This document shows, piece after piece, positions 48,796-60,563 of a DNA stretch of 64,000 nucleotides. The number at the start of each line of letters is the position of its first letter. Within the stretch, counting starts at the first letter, position 1. Source of the stretch: Chamaecrista fasciculata (taxonomy: Eukaryota > Streptophyta > Magnoliopsida > Fabales > Fabaceae); assembly GCA_003254925.1 (NCBI GenBank), contig QANZ01023827.1, positions 123,421 through 187,420 on the forward strand. The letters are read 5' to 3'. The notes under the pieces were generated by a model. It was not told the DNA's origin. It was given only the letters and a program-made list of their open reading frames with translations, and ran no database searches. The translations under genes and the position numbers were made by a program.

Positions 48796-49278
48796 AATTG
48801 TATTAATTAATTTTTACAAAAGTTTTTTATTAAAAAATAATCAAGATGATTTGTAACATAAAGATTAATTATATTTAATATTAATTTAAACTAAAGATGA
48901 ATTATTTTTACGATTAATTATAGATAAAACTAAAGATTCATTATTTTTATAATTAATTATAGTTAAAACTAACTCTTTTTTTTCTAATAAAAATTTTAAT
49001 AAAATAAGATATTTATAAAAAATTTAAAAGTTTAACGGATGTTATATCATTTTGAAATTTCATGAGACTTTCTGCAGTTAAACCTATATATTTTGATAAA
49101 AATTAAATATTTTTAAATTACACTAAATAAATAAAAAAAATCTCATAAAATAATTTAACTTTTTTATTTTTTTTTTCGGAATTCTGAATAATTTTTTTAA
49201 AAAAAATATTTTTGGTGAATTTATTTTTAAAATTCTTAAAAATCTGCATTTGCATAAACGAGAAAAATAAAAATGATA
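48796..49278. other. Intergenic, AT-rich
   Basis: Very AT-rich sequence before the UBA2 promoter; nothing recognised. Confidence 0.55.
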
Positions 49279-49410
49279 GCCCGGCCCAAAAAGGTGCTAT
49301 AAATGATAAAATATCTGCGAGTGCCATGGTTCTGATTCCAAATCTCAAACCCTAGACCTAGAGAGAGCCTTCTCGAGCTGCACTTCAGTGACTACCCAAT
49401 CCACCAAGAA
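49279..49410 (+). promoter_or_regulatory. UBA2 core promoter and leader
   Basis: A site II-like GGCCCA (49283-49288) and a TATA word TATAAAT (49299-49305) precede an AAACCCTAG word (49349-49357, like a telo-box), followed by a short leader to the ATG at 49411. This layout is common for plant housekeeping genes of RNA metabolism. Confidence 0.6.
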
Positions 49411-50910
49411 ATGGGAAGAAAGCGAAAGCTCACGCCTAAATCCGCCGAATCCGTCGAACCACCGTTGAAGCAACAGCAATATGAGCCGCCTAAGGTAGAA
49501 CAGATTGTTGAAGAACAAGAAAATGGAGCCGAGTACGAGGAAGTAGAGGAAGAAGAGGAGGTGGAAGAAGAGGTAGAAGAAGAGGAGCAAGACGAGGAGG
49601 AGGAGGAGCAAGAAGACGAAGAAGAAGGACCCGGCGATGAAGGCGTTAATTCCAGTCACGTCCAGGATGCGAATATTGAGGCCGCGAAAGCCTTGTCAAC
49701 ATCAACGGCGGCGACATCAGAGGCTGTTCAGTATGACGACGATGACGACGAGCCGATTTCCAAGCTTCTGGAACCGTTCAGCAAGGAAGTAATCACAAAT
49801 CTGCTATGCGAGGCAGCGATCAAACATCGCGATGTAGCGGATCGGATCCGAAAGGTAGCAGATGGGGACCCCGTGCATCGGAAAATTTTTGTGCACGGTC
49901 TCGGATGGGACACAAACGCGGAGACTCTGATCAACGTTTTCAAGCAGTATGATGAGATTGAAGATTGCAAAGCAGTGTGTGATAAGGTATCTGGGAAATC
50001 CAAGGGTTATGGTTTCATTCTCTTCAAGTCGCGTCGTGGAGCTCGCAATGCTTTGAAGCAACCACAAAAGAAGATCGGGAATCGAATGACGTCTTGCCAG
50101 CTGGCTTCAATTGGCCCGGTTCAACAACAGCCGCCGGCCGCACAAACACCACTAGCAGCACCGATGTCAGAGTTTACCCAAAGGAAGATTTACGTTAGTA
50201 ACGTTGGGGCCGATTTGGATCCCCAGAAGTTGTATATGTTTTTTTCGAGATTTGGTGAGATAGAGGATGGGCCGTTGGGGCTGGATAAGGCGACTGGAAA
50301 ACCAAAAGGGTTCTGCTTGTTCGTGTACAAGACCGTTGAGAGTGCTAGAAAGGCTTTGGAGGAGCCACACAAGGAATTTGAGGGCCATATTTTGCACTGT
50401 CAGAAGGCAATAGATGGTCCAAAGCCAGGAAAGCCTCAACAATTCAGAGGGCGACATCCGAATGCCCCGAGAACCCAATTTCAGAGAAATGACAACCCCA
50501 CATTTGGTAGTGGGGCTGCCACTGCATCAGGGCACCTGATGGCGCCGGCGGGACCTGGAGTTGGATTTAACCAGGGGGCCGCCGCCGCTGCACAGCCGCT
50601 GAACCCGGCTCTTGGGCAGGCGTTGACAGCACTGCTTGCAACTCAAGGTGCTGGCTTGGGACTCACTAATTTATTAGGGACTTTAGGGACAGCTGCTGCT
50701 GTAAACCCAGGTGTTCCTCCTGCAGGCCCTGGAATGCAGGGTGGATACACTAGCCAATCAAGTATAAGCCCGGGTGTCATTGGAGGATATGGAAATCAAA
50801 GTGGCTTACAGGCGCAGTATCCAAACCAGCAAGTGGCTCAAAGTGGCTCTGGTAGAGGGCGGCATGGTGTTGGGCAATATGGTGGCGTTGCCCCTTACAT
50901 GGGGCAATAG
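49411..50910 (+). CDS. UBA2: UBA2-type RNA-binding protein with two RRMs
   Basis: A single-exon ORF of 499 residues. It begins MGRKRKLTPKSAE, has a long Glu-rich acidic stretch (about 42-75), then the conserved EPISKLLEPFSKEVITNLLC segment, RRM1 (RNP2 KIFVHGLG at 158, RNP1 KGYGFILF at 198) and RRM2 (RNP2 KIYVSNVG at 259, RNP1 KGFCLFVY at 299). The Gly/Ala/Gln-rich C-terminus ends GQYGGVAPYMGQ. UBA2 proteins are nuclear, partner the oligo-U binding protein UBP1, stabilise mRNAs and in ABA-treated guard cells move to nuclear speckles (AKIP1/UBA2A relatives). Length fits the family (about 480 in Arabidopsis). The stop TAG is directly followed by GTATG, so a 3' UTR intron is likely, as in other UBA2 genes. 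From memory the Arabidopsis neighbours are a PQ-loop gene and a bZIP gene, as here. Confidence 0.97.
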   Translation: MGRKRKLTPKSAESVEPPLKQQQYEPPKVEQIVEEQENGAEYEEVEEEEEVEEEVEEEEQDEEEEEQEDEEEGPGDEGVNSSHVQDANIEAAKALSTSTAATSEAVQYDDDDDEPISKLLEPFSKEVITNLLCEAAIKHRDVADRIRKVADGDPVHRKIFVHGLGWDTNAETLINVFKQYDEIEDCKAVCDKVSGKSKGYGFILFKSRRGARNALKQPQKKIGNRMTSCQLASIGPVQQQPPAAQTPLAAPMSEFTQRKIYVSNVGADLDPQKLYMFFSRFGEIEDGPLGLDKATGKPKGFCLFVYKTVESARKALEEPHKEFEGHILHCQKAIDGPKPGKPQQFRGRHPNAPRTQFQRNDNPTFGSGAATASGHLMAPAGPGVGFNQGAAAAAQPLNPALGQALTALLATQGAGLGLTNLLGTLGTAAAVNPGVPPAGPGMQGGYTSQSSISPGVIGGYGNQSGLQAQYPNQQVAQSGSGRGRHGVGQYGGVAPYMGQ

Positions 50911-52850
50911 GTATGACTCTGGTATGGTTCTATTCATATTCTTTTTTGTACTCTCTCTAGTTTGTTTTTTTGTTACAAACTATATTCCAGGGAGGACTTC
51001 GTATTATGACTTGTTTGCATTTAAATAGTATATTATTCATTTGATGATAGAGGTGGTGCTGTGTAACTAATAGTAATAGTGGAAGGAACCTGAACTGTAG
51101 AGAAAAGGATAGTTGATGCTTACTGCTTACTGCTTCTTACTGAAACGTTTAATTTGTCCGTGTTTGAAGTTGGAAAATTGAATTGGCTTCTCCCATTTCT
51201 TGCAATGGAGAGCATGGGAGTCATATTTTATATTATCTTCTCTCAATAAAATCTTGTTTGCATTTTCCTGCTGTGTCTTGGGATCTTTTTGGCCGCACAT
51301 TTTTATTGAATACCCTATTTGCCTGTTATAATGTTGTGGGTTAATGGCTGTGACATGGCTTCTATATGGTGTACTTACATACAGTTAGCTGTTTTTACAC
51401 AGCTTCCTGGTGTTCCCAGCAATTTGTGAACTTCAAACCGTTTTGAGCTTGAGTATGATTCTTGATAGCTCTGCTCAACAAAGTTTGTTAAAATCTGGTT
51501 TCTGGACTCTTTTTCACTCATGAAATTGTTTTTTATGCTTCATTATTGATTTTGCAGATAAGTGCATCACTCTTTTATTACTGGCCTGGTGATTCTTCTG
51601 AAGTTTAAGGAGCTGATGCAAATGGCGTCTTTATAATGAAATGTTACTTACGTCAAAGATCAGAATATTTAAATTATCAAATGGAGTTCCATTTTCGCCA
51701 CCTACTTTTTCCATCTCCGCTTTTATTTTAAACTATTGTAGTATTTTTACTTCAAGTTTATCTTCGAAAACCCTTTGGAACTGTTTGAACTTTTAGTACC
51801 ATGATTTGTAGTCATATATGTACTTTGAAGAGTTTGAGATGCTGATCAAATGACATTTTAAATTTATCTGTGTAACACTTTGCTCCCACGTATTTAAGAG
51901 TTTGTTTACCGTTCACATAAATTGTTTTTGGGGTCGGGGTGTGCTATTTTCTCCCTTTTTTTATTACACACTTTACCTTTTTCTTTAATCCTTTTTTTAT
52001 TGACCAAATGGCATTTGAAACGAAATTTGCATAATATGCCAGATTGCCTCAGATCCTTGGATTTAATGCACAGAAACCTTTAGATGTGATTCTTCTTGCT
52101 TGTATTAGAAGTGTGCTTACCTAATTTTATGCAGGTATCTTTGTGTTGCAGGTTTGACAGCCATAGTTATAATATTCTCAACAATGAAATAATTCTAAGT
52201 GAAAGAACACTTTTATGGTTGGTTTTTAATTTTAATTTTGACCAGCTTGTGAATTATGCATCTTTTTGCCGAAGTTCAAAATGGTGTTCTGGTCCATGAT
52301 GAGGATACTTTTTTCTTCTGGAATTCAACTATGTATAATATGTTTTCACTGTGGATTAAACTCTCCCCTTTTTCTGTTTGCCTTGCTTTTTTTTTTAACC
52401 CTCTAAGGACCTCTTTTCACCTGATTTAAAATGTACTGACCACTACAACACCTAGATTGCTGAAGCTGTTATGAGTAGTTTATTATCAAATGACTCTGAA
52501 AGTTTTGAAGGTAATATGGATTTCTTGACATCTTTTTGGATGGTTTAAATTATTTCCAAACCAGCATACCAGTACATGTTTTTACATTTTAAGTAAACAA
52601 AACTTTATTATGTTAATGAAAATGTGTTTTCAGATTTTTTTGGTTTTATACAAAATCTGGTTCTGAAGAACATGCATTTTAAAACATTGTATGTGGTTGG
52701 CTCGGTAATAGTGTTAATGGACTTGTTGGTTGCTGATTGTCTTCAAAGAACTAGGCGGCTTACAAGGAGGGGAAGGTAAGTTGCAGATTCAAATGTTAGT
52801 TTTTTCTACATATTTAGTGTCTGTTAGCACTTGATTGTGCTGGACTGCTT
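50911..52850 (+). other. UBA2 3' UTR, probably with introns
   Basis: Less AT-rich and T-rich in the manner of plant introns and UTRs. A possible 3' UTR intron runs from GTATGACT at 50911 to TTTTGCAG ending at 51558. Other border-like words (GGGGAAG/GTAAGT near 52777) suggest alternative downstream exons. Short ORFs here are not supported as genes. Confidence 0.45.
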
Positions 52851-55800
52851 GTGTAGTTTTTCACTTTTTTGTTGGTTGCTTGAGGAGTTTTTTGGTTTTG
52901 ACGTTGTTGCCTGTCAAACCTAGTGAAGAAGTTACTTTTTCTAACTTTTGGGTGCCAGGTCTTTCTTTCTCTTTTTTATTTTTGAAAAATCTTTGGTTCG
53001 TAGATAGACGCTGATCATTCTTTGTACATCCACCCTTCCACCATAAACAAAAAAATTGTTTATGCAGGCTTGCTTTTTCAAGGAGGCATATAAAATAACA
53101 TGCCATCTCCTCTAGAGTATTTGCACTTAAATTGCTAGACACAATGTTAAGTTTGCTTGTAGGATTGTAAGACCTTCCGATCTTGTAGGCATTTTCTTTT
53201 CCTGATTTTGTGTAGGATTGTAGCAGGATTGCGATTTTGCAAGTAAGATTGTAGGACCCTAAGATCTTTACCTGCCCTATTTTCTTTCCAAAAAAATCTG
53301 AAACAAATTTTTTAAGAGAAAGAATCTTCTTGCGTCACAAAAATAGGAGAGGTTTAGTACTTGTGATGTTTAACGAGAAGTTGAATGGATACAGTGCTCC
53401 TAAGATAAGAGAGCTTGAGTTTGATTTGGAAGATGTTTCTTCTTACTATGAATAGAGTGAAAAAAATTATATCAGAATAGAAGATGAAGTATTTGTAGTT
53501 CAGTATGTGAAAAATATTAGATTTCATAGTTCTGTAGATAGTTTTGATATTTATGACGTCTTTTTTATTTTTGGATACTCATTTATGACAACTTATAAAT
53601 ATCAAAATTATCTACAGAACCATGAATGGTGTCATGGATAGTTGAGATAATTATATAGATGAACATGATGTTTAAATATGTCTTTTATGTTCTATGTATC
53701 ATGTATTGATATTGGCTATTTAGTTTAAACTTAAAGAGAATATAATATTTAGATATTTGAATATATATCTACATATTTATAAAAGTTATAGGATCTCACT
53801 ACCCTTGATTTGATAGCATTAGGAAGCCAAATGCTCTTTTACTTCAATTTCCCATGCACATGGGGCACTAATTAGTTGAAGTGAAATCTTTCTCTTTATT
53901 ATCCTCATTCACGCGTGAGCTTTCATTGGCATTTTCCCATTGTTTGCAGCGATGAGGGATCTTGTTTTGGGATATTTTCACTGCTCAAGTTAAATCTTTT
54001 TTAACTTTTCCTCTAGTTGTGTCCTCGTGCTTTTCTGTGGCCAGCTTACTCTTGCGTTCTCTTTCCCGTTTTTCACTGTTTGACGCTTTTACATGTGGTC
54101 TCCACCCTCCACTATTTATACTTAATTAGTCTGTTTTTCTATATATTTTACATTAACTTTCAATCAAGTTTTTATAGTTTTAATTTTTGTAATTAGCACT
54201 TCTACTTTTATTTTTTTAGATTAAAATGTCTGATTGATTAATGTGACATACAAAAATAAAAATTATGTTCATTCAATATGGAATACGCTTTATAAATTAC
54301 CTTGAACTTCATTTGTAAAAAAAAGTATATAGGATTTTTCAAGAAAAAAATTGCACAATATTGTGTTAGTTTTAATTTAAAGAATATACAAATTTTTAAA
54401 TGTTTTATTGGCTAATATGTTTATTAAATTTTAAATAAACTTTTGTTACATTAATTTGTAATAGAAGAAGTTTTATTATTTAATATTTAAATTTTGATCA
54501 CAATAGTTTTAGAGTTGAATTACAAAAATACAAATTATATGCAGATCCAATTCAAAAGTTCCGTAGATTTTGAAAACCAATAGATTAAATTTCCTTTTTC
54601 CTTTGTAAGGTTTACACTATTTTTTCAAGATTTTTAGGTTTTGGAAGAATGTCGTGTAAAGTGGTTGAATGTTAACATAATGCTTGCCATCTTCTTGTTT
54701 TGCTTTACCTAACCTCACCATGAAATTGAATAATGGGATCCATTGTTTTCCTCGTGTGAGCTCTTTTTTAAAACGTTTCGTTAGGTCCCATTTGGTTAAA
54801 TATTTTGTCATTGAGGAGTTATTTTAGTTTTTGTTTTTTTTTCCTGAAGGGGTAATTCTAGTTTGTGAGATTTTTCATTTTGTGTTGGATGGGTCATTTT
54901 CTGTAATTTGGTTAAAATTGATGTGTCACTCACTCACTCTACAATTACGTATGCCCAAGTTTTGCAGCGAGATTGGAGGAAAATGGCTGTGATTTCAGAG
55001 CAGTGTATGAAGAACACTTGTTAATAGGCTTCAAACAAATGCATGCTCCCATATTCTTGTATAACCTATAGTGGAAGGGAAGTCATATGAAAATTTCTCT
55101 ACTTTGAGCTGTTTTAGAATTTTCCTATTTTCTGTAATTATTATACTAATCTATAGATAAGTGTGGTTAATTCTTAATTTGCATACTAGAGTATGGCACC
55201 CATATTATTGGTCACTAATAAGGGATTGTTTCATAGCGAAAATGGAGGTGGAGAAAGGACCAAGTAAAATTTTTCTAATTTTAAGTTAAAAAAAAAATTT
55301 GCCCATTATTTCAAGTTAAAATTTACATTTCTTATAAAACATTTCGATTAAATTAAACAGATGATTGAGAATATCTTACACAAAAGAAAAAGATATAATG
55401 AGAAATCAACTAAAAAAAATTCCTTTTCTTTATAGGTTATTTTCTTCCTCCAATTACTAATCCTTGAGACAAAATTGAAGTTTTCCTCAAATCATTAAGC
55501 TGATTTGAGAAAAACGGCCTTCACCAACAGTTGGGCTTCCAAATTTTTTGGCGTACGCTGATAATATGAAAATGTAACGCAAAATGCAAATCCTGTTTAA
55601 GAAATGTATTCTATATGAACACAAACTAATTACACAACCAAAAATCATATGCATTGTGTTGATCAAATTTAATAAAAAATTTCTTGATCGACTCTATTTT
55701 CTCATTTACACTTTGTCACATTATGCATGCACATTTTATAAAACAATCTACGGGTATCTATTTGTTAGGAGCAAAATGAGGGCCCCTGTAATTGCTTTTG

Positions 55801-56362
55801 ACAAGATTAGAGGTAAACTAGAAAGAAAATAAAATCGAAGAATTTTATTGATTTAGTAAAGTACGGAAATCTTTCTTGAAATAAAACTGGAGTAAATTAT
55901 ACTAAACAATTTTATTTTATAAAATTGCATTTATATTTTAGCTAGTCTTTTCAATAAAGATAAATTTGTACGGTTGTACCCAATGCACAGTATTGCATAT
56001 TGTACAAACATCTAATCTTACCAACAAAAGTTATTTTGAGAAGAGTATTTTTTTTGTAACTTATAGATAAAAAAAATTAGTGTAACATCAACTATAACTA
56101 ATTAAATCTTTGAAAAATATGATTATAAAATATAATTAATTTAACTATATTTTTTAAAAGTATATATACATATATCCATAGTCAATTAAAATAACTGAGA
56201 ATTCAACAATGTAAGAAGAATTTGTTTTAAAAAACGACATATTATTCTTAAAAAAAATCCAGTAGATAAGTGTACAGTATACGTTCTTAGCAGAATAATT
56301 TTTGTAGTTCACAACTTCACAATATAGAGGTATCTCTCTCAGGCCGAAAATATATATATATA
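52851..56362. other. Intergenic
   Basis: No gene recognised in 3.5 kb. 53150-53280 has repeated aggattgtaagac words in direct orientation. 53522-53627 is a hairpin. The remainder is AT-rich with no supported ORF. Confidence 0.5.
53522..53627. repeat. Hairpin, about 32-bp arms
   Basis: ttcatagttctgtagatag...gatattta pairs with ataaatatc...ctacagaaccatgaat with a few mismatches and a 40-base loop. Superfamily unknown. Confidence 0.65.
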
Positions 56363-56542
56363 TCTTATATTATATGGCTTCACCCCTTTCTGGTCGTCCA
56401 GGTTTAAAACTATAGTCTATGAAATTAAAAATAAGAGAAAATTTACTATTTGGTCTCTCTTTCTTTACTAAGTTAACAATTTAGTCCCTTATTTATTTTA
56501 CATACATATTTGCGTGTCCGTTAGGGCACGCAAAGCCCCTAG
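56363..56542 (+). mobile_element. Non-autonomous Helitron B
   Basis: Starts TCTTATATTATATGGCT after an A; ends with a perfect 9-bp hairpin (TGCGTGTCC-GTTA-GGGCACGCA), six bases, CTAG, then T. All Helitron end rules are met. 180 bp, no coding capacity; shares both ends with Helitron A. Confidence 0.88.
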
Positions 56543-57258
56543 TATATATATATATATAAGTATCTCTCTCTATACATGTATATAATTATAATTATATATA
56601 TATATATATTCTTGGTTGTTGGTCTCAAACATCCCAATTCTGACACAAGGAGTAGGAGTGGGTTCCAATTTTCTGGAGAAAGTGACAATATTGTAAATTA
56701 ATAAGAGATGTGAAGTAGACAGAGAGACATCTCAAATTCTCAACCTGTAGTGAGACCACAGTACTGTGTAGTGTATACTAATAAATATTAAATATATTTA
56801 TAGGAAGCTAAGCTTCATTATTTGTGAAACATACACAAGATAACATGCTGTAGTTGCATGACACTTGGTTTTCCAGGGAAACACAAACAGATTTGCGAGA
56901 TATATATATGTGTCTTGGGGGGGTCTACATCAAGAAAGGACAAAGGATGATGAAAATATTCATATTCAAGAGAGAGAGAGAGAGATGGAAAAACAGGACC
57001 ACGTGGATGTCGTCCTGGGAACGAAGGCACACGCGGATTCTTATATATATGTATGCATTATTATATATATTAAACTTAAACAATAAACATGGTGATTTAC
57101 AAAATTACAAATTGCATCAAACATGTGCCTTCACTCACTTTGTCCGTTTCCTCATCAACCTTAGTTTTAACCTCACGTGCTCCCCCTTCACCTTTTTTCA
57201 AATTGAAAGCTTCCTCCACGCCTTTCTTATTTCTTAATTATTTTGTTCAATTTATTAT
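56543..57258. other. Intergenic, TA-rich, possible exon remnant
   Basis: TA-rich microsatellite-like stretches. On the minus strand, 57229-57095 holds an open stretch with coding-like composition (KKGVEEAFNLKKGEGGARE, then VKTKVDEETDKVSEG) of unknown family, perhaps a gene fragment. No complete gene seen. Confidence 0.35.
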
Positions 57259-57551
57259 AGTAGAAATATCTAACTCACTTGGAAAGAGTTTTCAAAGGGA
57301 GAGAAAATGTTCTTTAATTAAGTGATGTGAGACTTCAACACACCCCCTTCACGCCTGACTCGAGCGTGAAGTCAACAGGTTATTCCCAAGGCAGCCCACA
57401 GTAAGATTCATTCATCCGACACGTCCGGACCCGCTCTGATACCATGTAGAAAGGAATAACTCACTCCAAAAGAACTCTCAATGGGAGAGAGTTGCCTAGT
57501 ATATATACAAAATTAGAAGGCCCTTTAACTAAGTGATGTGAAACTTCAATA
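57259..57551 (-). mobile_element. TRIM (miniature LTR retrotransposon)
   Basis: On the minus strand: an LTR (57551-57445, about 107 bp, TTGAAGTTTCACATCACTTA... to TTTCTACA), immediately followed by the primer-binding site TGGTATCAGAGC (57444-57433) complementary to initiator methionine tRNA, about 90 bp of non-coding centre, a purine-rich GAAGGGGGTG tract and the second LTR (57340-57259, TGTTGAAGTCTCACATCACTT...). Total 0.3 kb with no gag or pol, so TRIM by definition. The two LTRs differ clearly in length and sequence, so the insertion is old. Confidence 0.85.
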
Positions 57552-57929
57552 TATATATATATATATAAATAAAATAAAACATTTCTAATGATCATTGCAG
57601 GGTGGTGTGTTTATGGTAGAAATATATAGAAGCTAAAATGATCATTGCAGGGTGTAGATGTATATATATATATATATATATATGCATGGAAGTTTCCAGA
57701 ATGATCATTGTTGAGTGGATGGGGAATTCATTTATTGAAAGTGTTTATATATATGATATATATGATGATGGATGATAGATGATGAGGTCTGTGTTAATAG
57801 TTGATGTATATATATATAAATCTTTAATTCCTAGTTAGTAGCTAAAAATGATTTTTTGGTGTATATATATTATGAAGGCAGCAAGGGCAGCATGTACTTG
57901 CAATGGAAAAGGGGAAAACTTGCCAATCA

Positions 57930-57975
57930 AAAGAAAACTGCTTTTCTGGCCAAAAAAAGGAAAGAAAACTGCTTT
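57930..57975 (+). mobile_element. Micro-retroinsertion (tail only)
   Basis: A 15-bp duplication AAAGAAAACTGCTTT (57930-57944 and 57961-57975) flanks TCTGGCCAAAAAAAGG. Confidence 0.85.
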
Positions 57976-58355
57976 AATTAATTACTGCCCCATTTATATG
58001 TATATATATATAAAGACATTCAATTCAATATATAGTACTAAATATTGCAACTCAAGTAATTTTGCTTTTCACACTCTATATATATAGTCTCTAATATATC
58101 TTTATCTTCACTTACTATATAGGTATAAGTTTATCTCTTTAAGTCTCAACTTTTCCATATTTGCTCAATCCTCTCTCTCTCTCTCTCTCTTTCTATTACA
58201 AGGAAAGTTACCCTTAAACTAGAAAATTCCAATAGCCACTTTTACAAGGGGCCAATTAATTCATTCTTTCACCCTTAAAAACATTGTTTAAAGGTGTTTG
58301 TAGGCAAAGACTGAACCTTAAAATAGCTAAAATTAACTAGTTTTGTCTGGTATTA

Positions 58356-58400
58356 ACTCCCTTTTGTTTTCAGGCCATAAAAAAAGACTCCCTTTTGTTT
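58356..58400 (+). mobile_element. Micro-retroinsertion (tail only)
   Basis: A 14-bp duplication ACTCCCTTTTGTTT (58356-58369 and 58387-58400) flanks TCAGGCCATAAAAAAAG. Confidence 0.85.
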
Positions 58401-58415
58401 ACACGTTTATGATCC

Positions 58416-58458
58416 AACATTATTGTTTTTTTTTTTGATAATAAACATTATTGTTTTT
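58416..58458 (-). mobile_element. Micro-retroinsertion (tail only)
   Basis: A 15-bp duplication AACATTATTGTTTTT (58416-58430 and 58444-58458) flanks TTTTTTGATAATA, that is TATTATCAAAAAA on the minus strand. It lies 16 bp from the previous insertion. Confidence 0.7.
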
Positions 58459-58924
58459 ACATATCAAGAAAACCATTTTTACATGGAATTCACTTTTGCA
58501 TATATATATATATATATATAGAGGACAAAAGTAAAACTTCATTTTGATAATTAATATTTATTCTAAATTATGTTTTGAGCTCTAATATTTGGCTATTAAG
58601 GGTGCTTGAGTCTGCAAATTAAATATTCTCTTGTACACTTCTGCCAACTCTCTTATGGTGTAGGACTAATCTTGTACGTACTGTCAAAAAAAATGCATAA
58701 ATAATTTTTGCAAAAATAAATTAAGACTTAACTCGATTATATTCTGAAATTAAATATTCAATTTTAAAAATAAATAGCAACTACATATTAATTACTCAAG
58801 TATATATATCAACCATACTATTTTCTTTTTTTGTCTTATATTTAATTTTTATTTCTTACACACTTAGATACGTGTCAAAACAAAATCCAATTTAACAGAA
58901 ATAACTAATTAATCTAGTTAATTT

Positions 58925-59176
58925 TTTTTTTTTTTTTAAGAAATGTGGTAGTAAGGGAAGTCACTCCCACGTACTACCGGGTAGGGCGCCAGTGGCATGT
59001 TGGGGAGACCAACAGAGACCCAACCCAAAGGATTACTGCACAGGCCTAAACCGCAAGCAGTTTTACCCAGTAACAACTACTCAACTAGCCCTTGGGCGCC
59101 AGGGGATCTCCATAGGGAGGGATGCCCACCCATGAAATTAAGTGTTTAGGAGGAATTTGAACCCTTACCCATGATA
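58925..59176 (-). mobile_element. SINE, 5'-truncated
   Basis: On the minus strand: a box B-like GGTTCAAATTCC close to the 5' end, then a GC-rich body (GGGTGGGCATCCCTCCC, CCCCTGGCGCCCAAGGGC, GGTTTAGGCCTGTGCAG) and an A-run tail (poly-T at 58925-58937 on plus). It is flanked by a 14-bp duplication, AATCTAGTTAATTT (58911-58924) and AATTTAGTTAATTT (59177-59190). Box A is missing, so the 5' end was lost at insertion. Confidence 0.82.
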
Positions 59177-59428
59177 AATTTAGTTAATTTGGAGATAAAG
59201 AAAATGGTACAAAAACGCACCATTGATAAAAATTAAAAAGTAATGCATCTGTATTGAAGAGAATATTTTTTAGGAAAATTTGATCTCTTTAATTTTTTCT
59301 TGAACATAAAGTTGTAAATTTTTCTATGAAAGGACGGATTAAAGCGTATTGATTCTACTATCTTAACATATTAAAAGTTGTAAATTAAAATTTTAAAATT
59401 TAAATTACTAATCTGTGTAATTTACAGT

Positions 59429-59481
59429 AACTTGTATATATTCTCTTTCAGGCCAAAAAAAAAAACTTGTATATATTCTCT
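59429..59481 (+). mobile_element. Micro-retroinsertion (tail only)
   Basis: An exact 18-bp duplication AACTTGTATATATTCTCT (59429-59446 and 59464-59481) flanks TTCAGGCCAAAAAAAAA. It shares TCAGGCC with the 58356 insertion, giving the best view of the source's 3' end. Confidence 0.88.
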
Positions 59482-59624
59482 GGTTTCTTTTTAGCTACAC
59501 ATCTGACATAAAAACTTCAACTCTTTTATAATTTCAGGTAAACAAAGTCTGTACAATCCACACGCACACATTAAAAGAACTACATGTAAAATTCCATCTT
59601 CCATCCCAGCAGATAATAAAGGGA

Positions 59625-59627
<3 letters not shown>

Positions 59628-59663
<36 letters not shown>
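59628..59663 (+). repeat. (GA)n microsatellite
   Basis: Uninterrupted GA run of about 18 units. Confidence 0.97.
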
Positions 59664-59668
<5 letters not shown>

Positions 59669-59728
59669 GTAGGCCCTTTTTCATTTACTATTGCATCTAC
59701 ATATATTCGTCTTTCTAGCTTTTAAACA

Positions 59729-60563
59729 GGCCGAAATTTCATTTTGATCCATAGTATTTTGTCCTTTCCATTTTGGCTCGTAATGTTTTTCAGAAGTTCC
59801 ATTTTAATTCTTAACTATTGAATATGCTCATATTTCTTTCGTTTCAAGTCAGAATGCGACAAAAACAAAGTTATTAGTTTCTATTGACAAGTTCTTTCTC
59901 TGTCTAGTTAAAATTTTCGACAAACAAGGTCAAATCATGTCCGAAAGTGGGTTGTTCTTTTCATGTAGTTAGTTATATATCTCTTGTTTTAAGTTTGAAT
60001 ATGACGAAATTAGAGCTACAAGTTACTGTTTATGAATTCTTTCTCTGTTTAGTTGGAGTCGTCGACAAACTATGTCTAATAGTACTCTAAAAGCTAGTAT
60101 TTGTGTTTTGGCCAAACGTACTTTTAGATTGTTATTCGACCTTATTTGCCTATAATCCCAATTGAACAGAGAAAGAACTTGTAAAAAGTAATTTGTAACT
60201 CTAATTTTGTCACATTCATATTTAAAACGAGAGAGATATGACTAACTTCATGAAAAAAGCAACCCACTTTTGGTCTCTATTTCAAGCCCATTTTGATCTC
60301 TTTTGTCGATAGCCCCAAAGTAGAGAAAGAACTCGTCAATAGTAGCTTGTAACTCCAATTTTGTTAAAATTCGAACTTAAAACAAGATAGATATGATTAA
60401 CTTTAGTAATTAGAGACCAATTATAAAATTTATTAAGGACAAAAATAAAACTCTTGGAAAATATAGAAAAGATAAAAAAGACTAAAAATATTAGAGACTA
60501 AAAAATATTAGAGATAAAAAACAAAATTAAGGTAACATTAGAAACCAAAATGAAGTTGTGTCC
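59729..60563. mobile_element. Inverted-array fold-back, Mutator-type (copy 4)
   Basis: Ends GGCCGAAATTTCATTTTGAT and the inverse of GGACACAACTTCATTTTGG, with partly matching 9-bp flanks TTTTAAACA / TTTTAAATG. Inside, units beginning gacgaaatt(a)gagctaca in plus orientation (about 59860 and 60003) face inverted units (60150-60400) around the same type of centre as copy 1 (tagtactctaaaag). 835 bp, no ORF. Confidence 0.8.

Larger units (their letters stand above)
57552..58910. other. Intergenic with micro-insertion cluster
   Basis: TA-rich runs (57550-57568, 57660-57683, 58499-58520) and a (CT)n tract (about 58171-58191). Three micro-retroinsertions lie at 57930, 58356 and 58416. No gene supported. 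Confidence 0.55.
59177..59728. other. Intergenic
   Basis: AT-rich. It holds a micro-insertion (59429-59481) and a (GA)n tract (59628-59663). No gene. Confidence 0.6.

Noticed and set aside
49345-49659. 104-residue Leu-rich minus-strand ORF
   Set aside because: It is the antisense of the Glu-rich stretch of UBA2.
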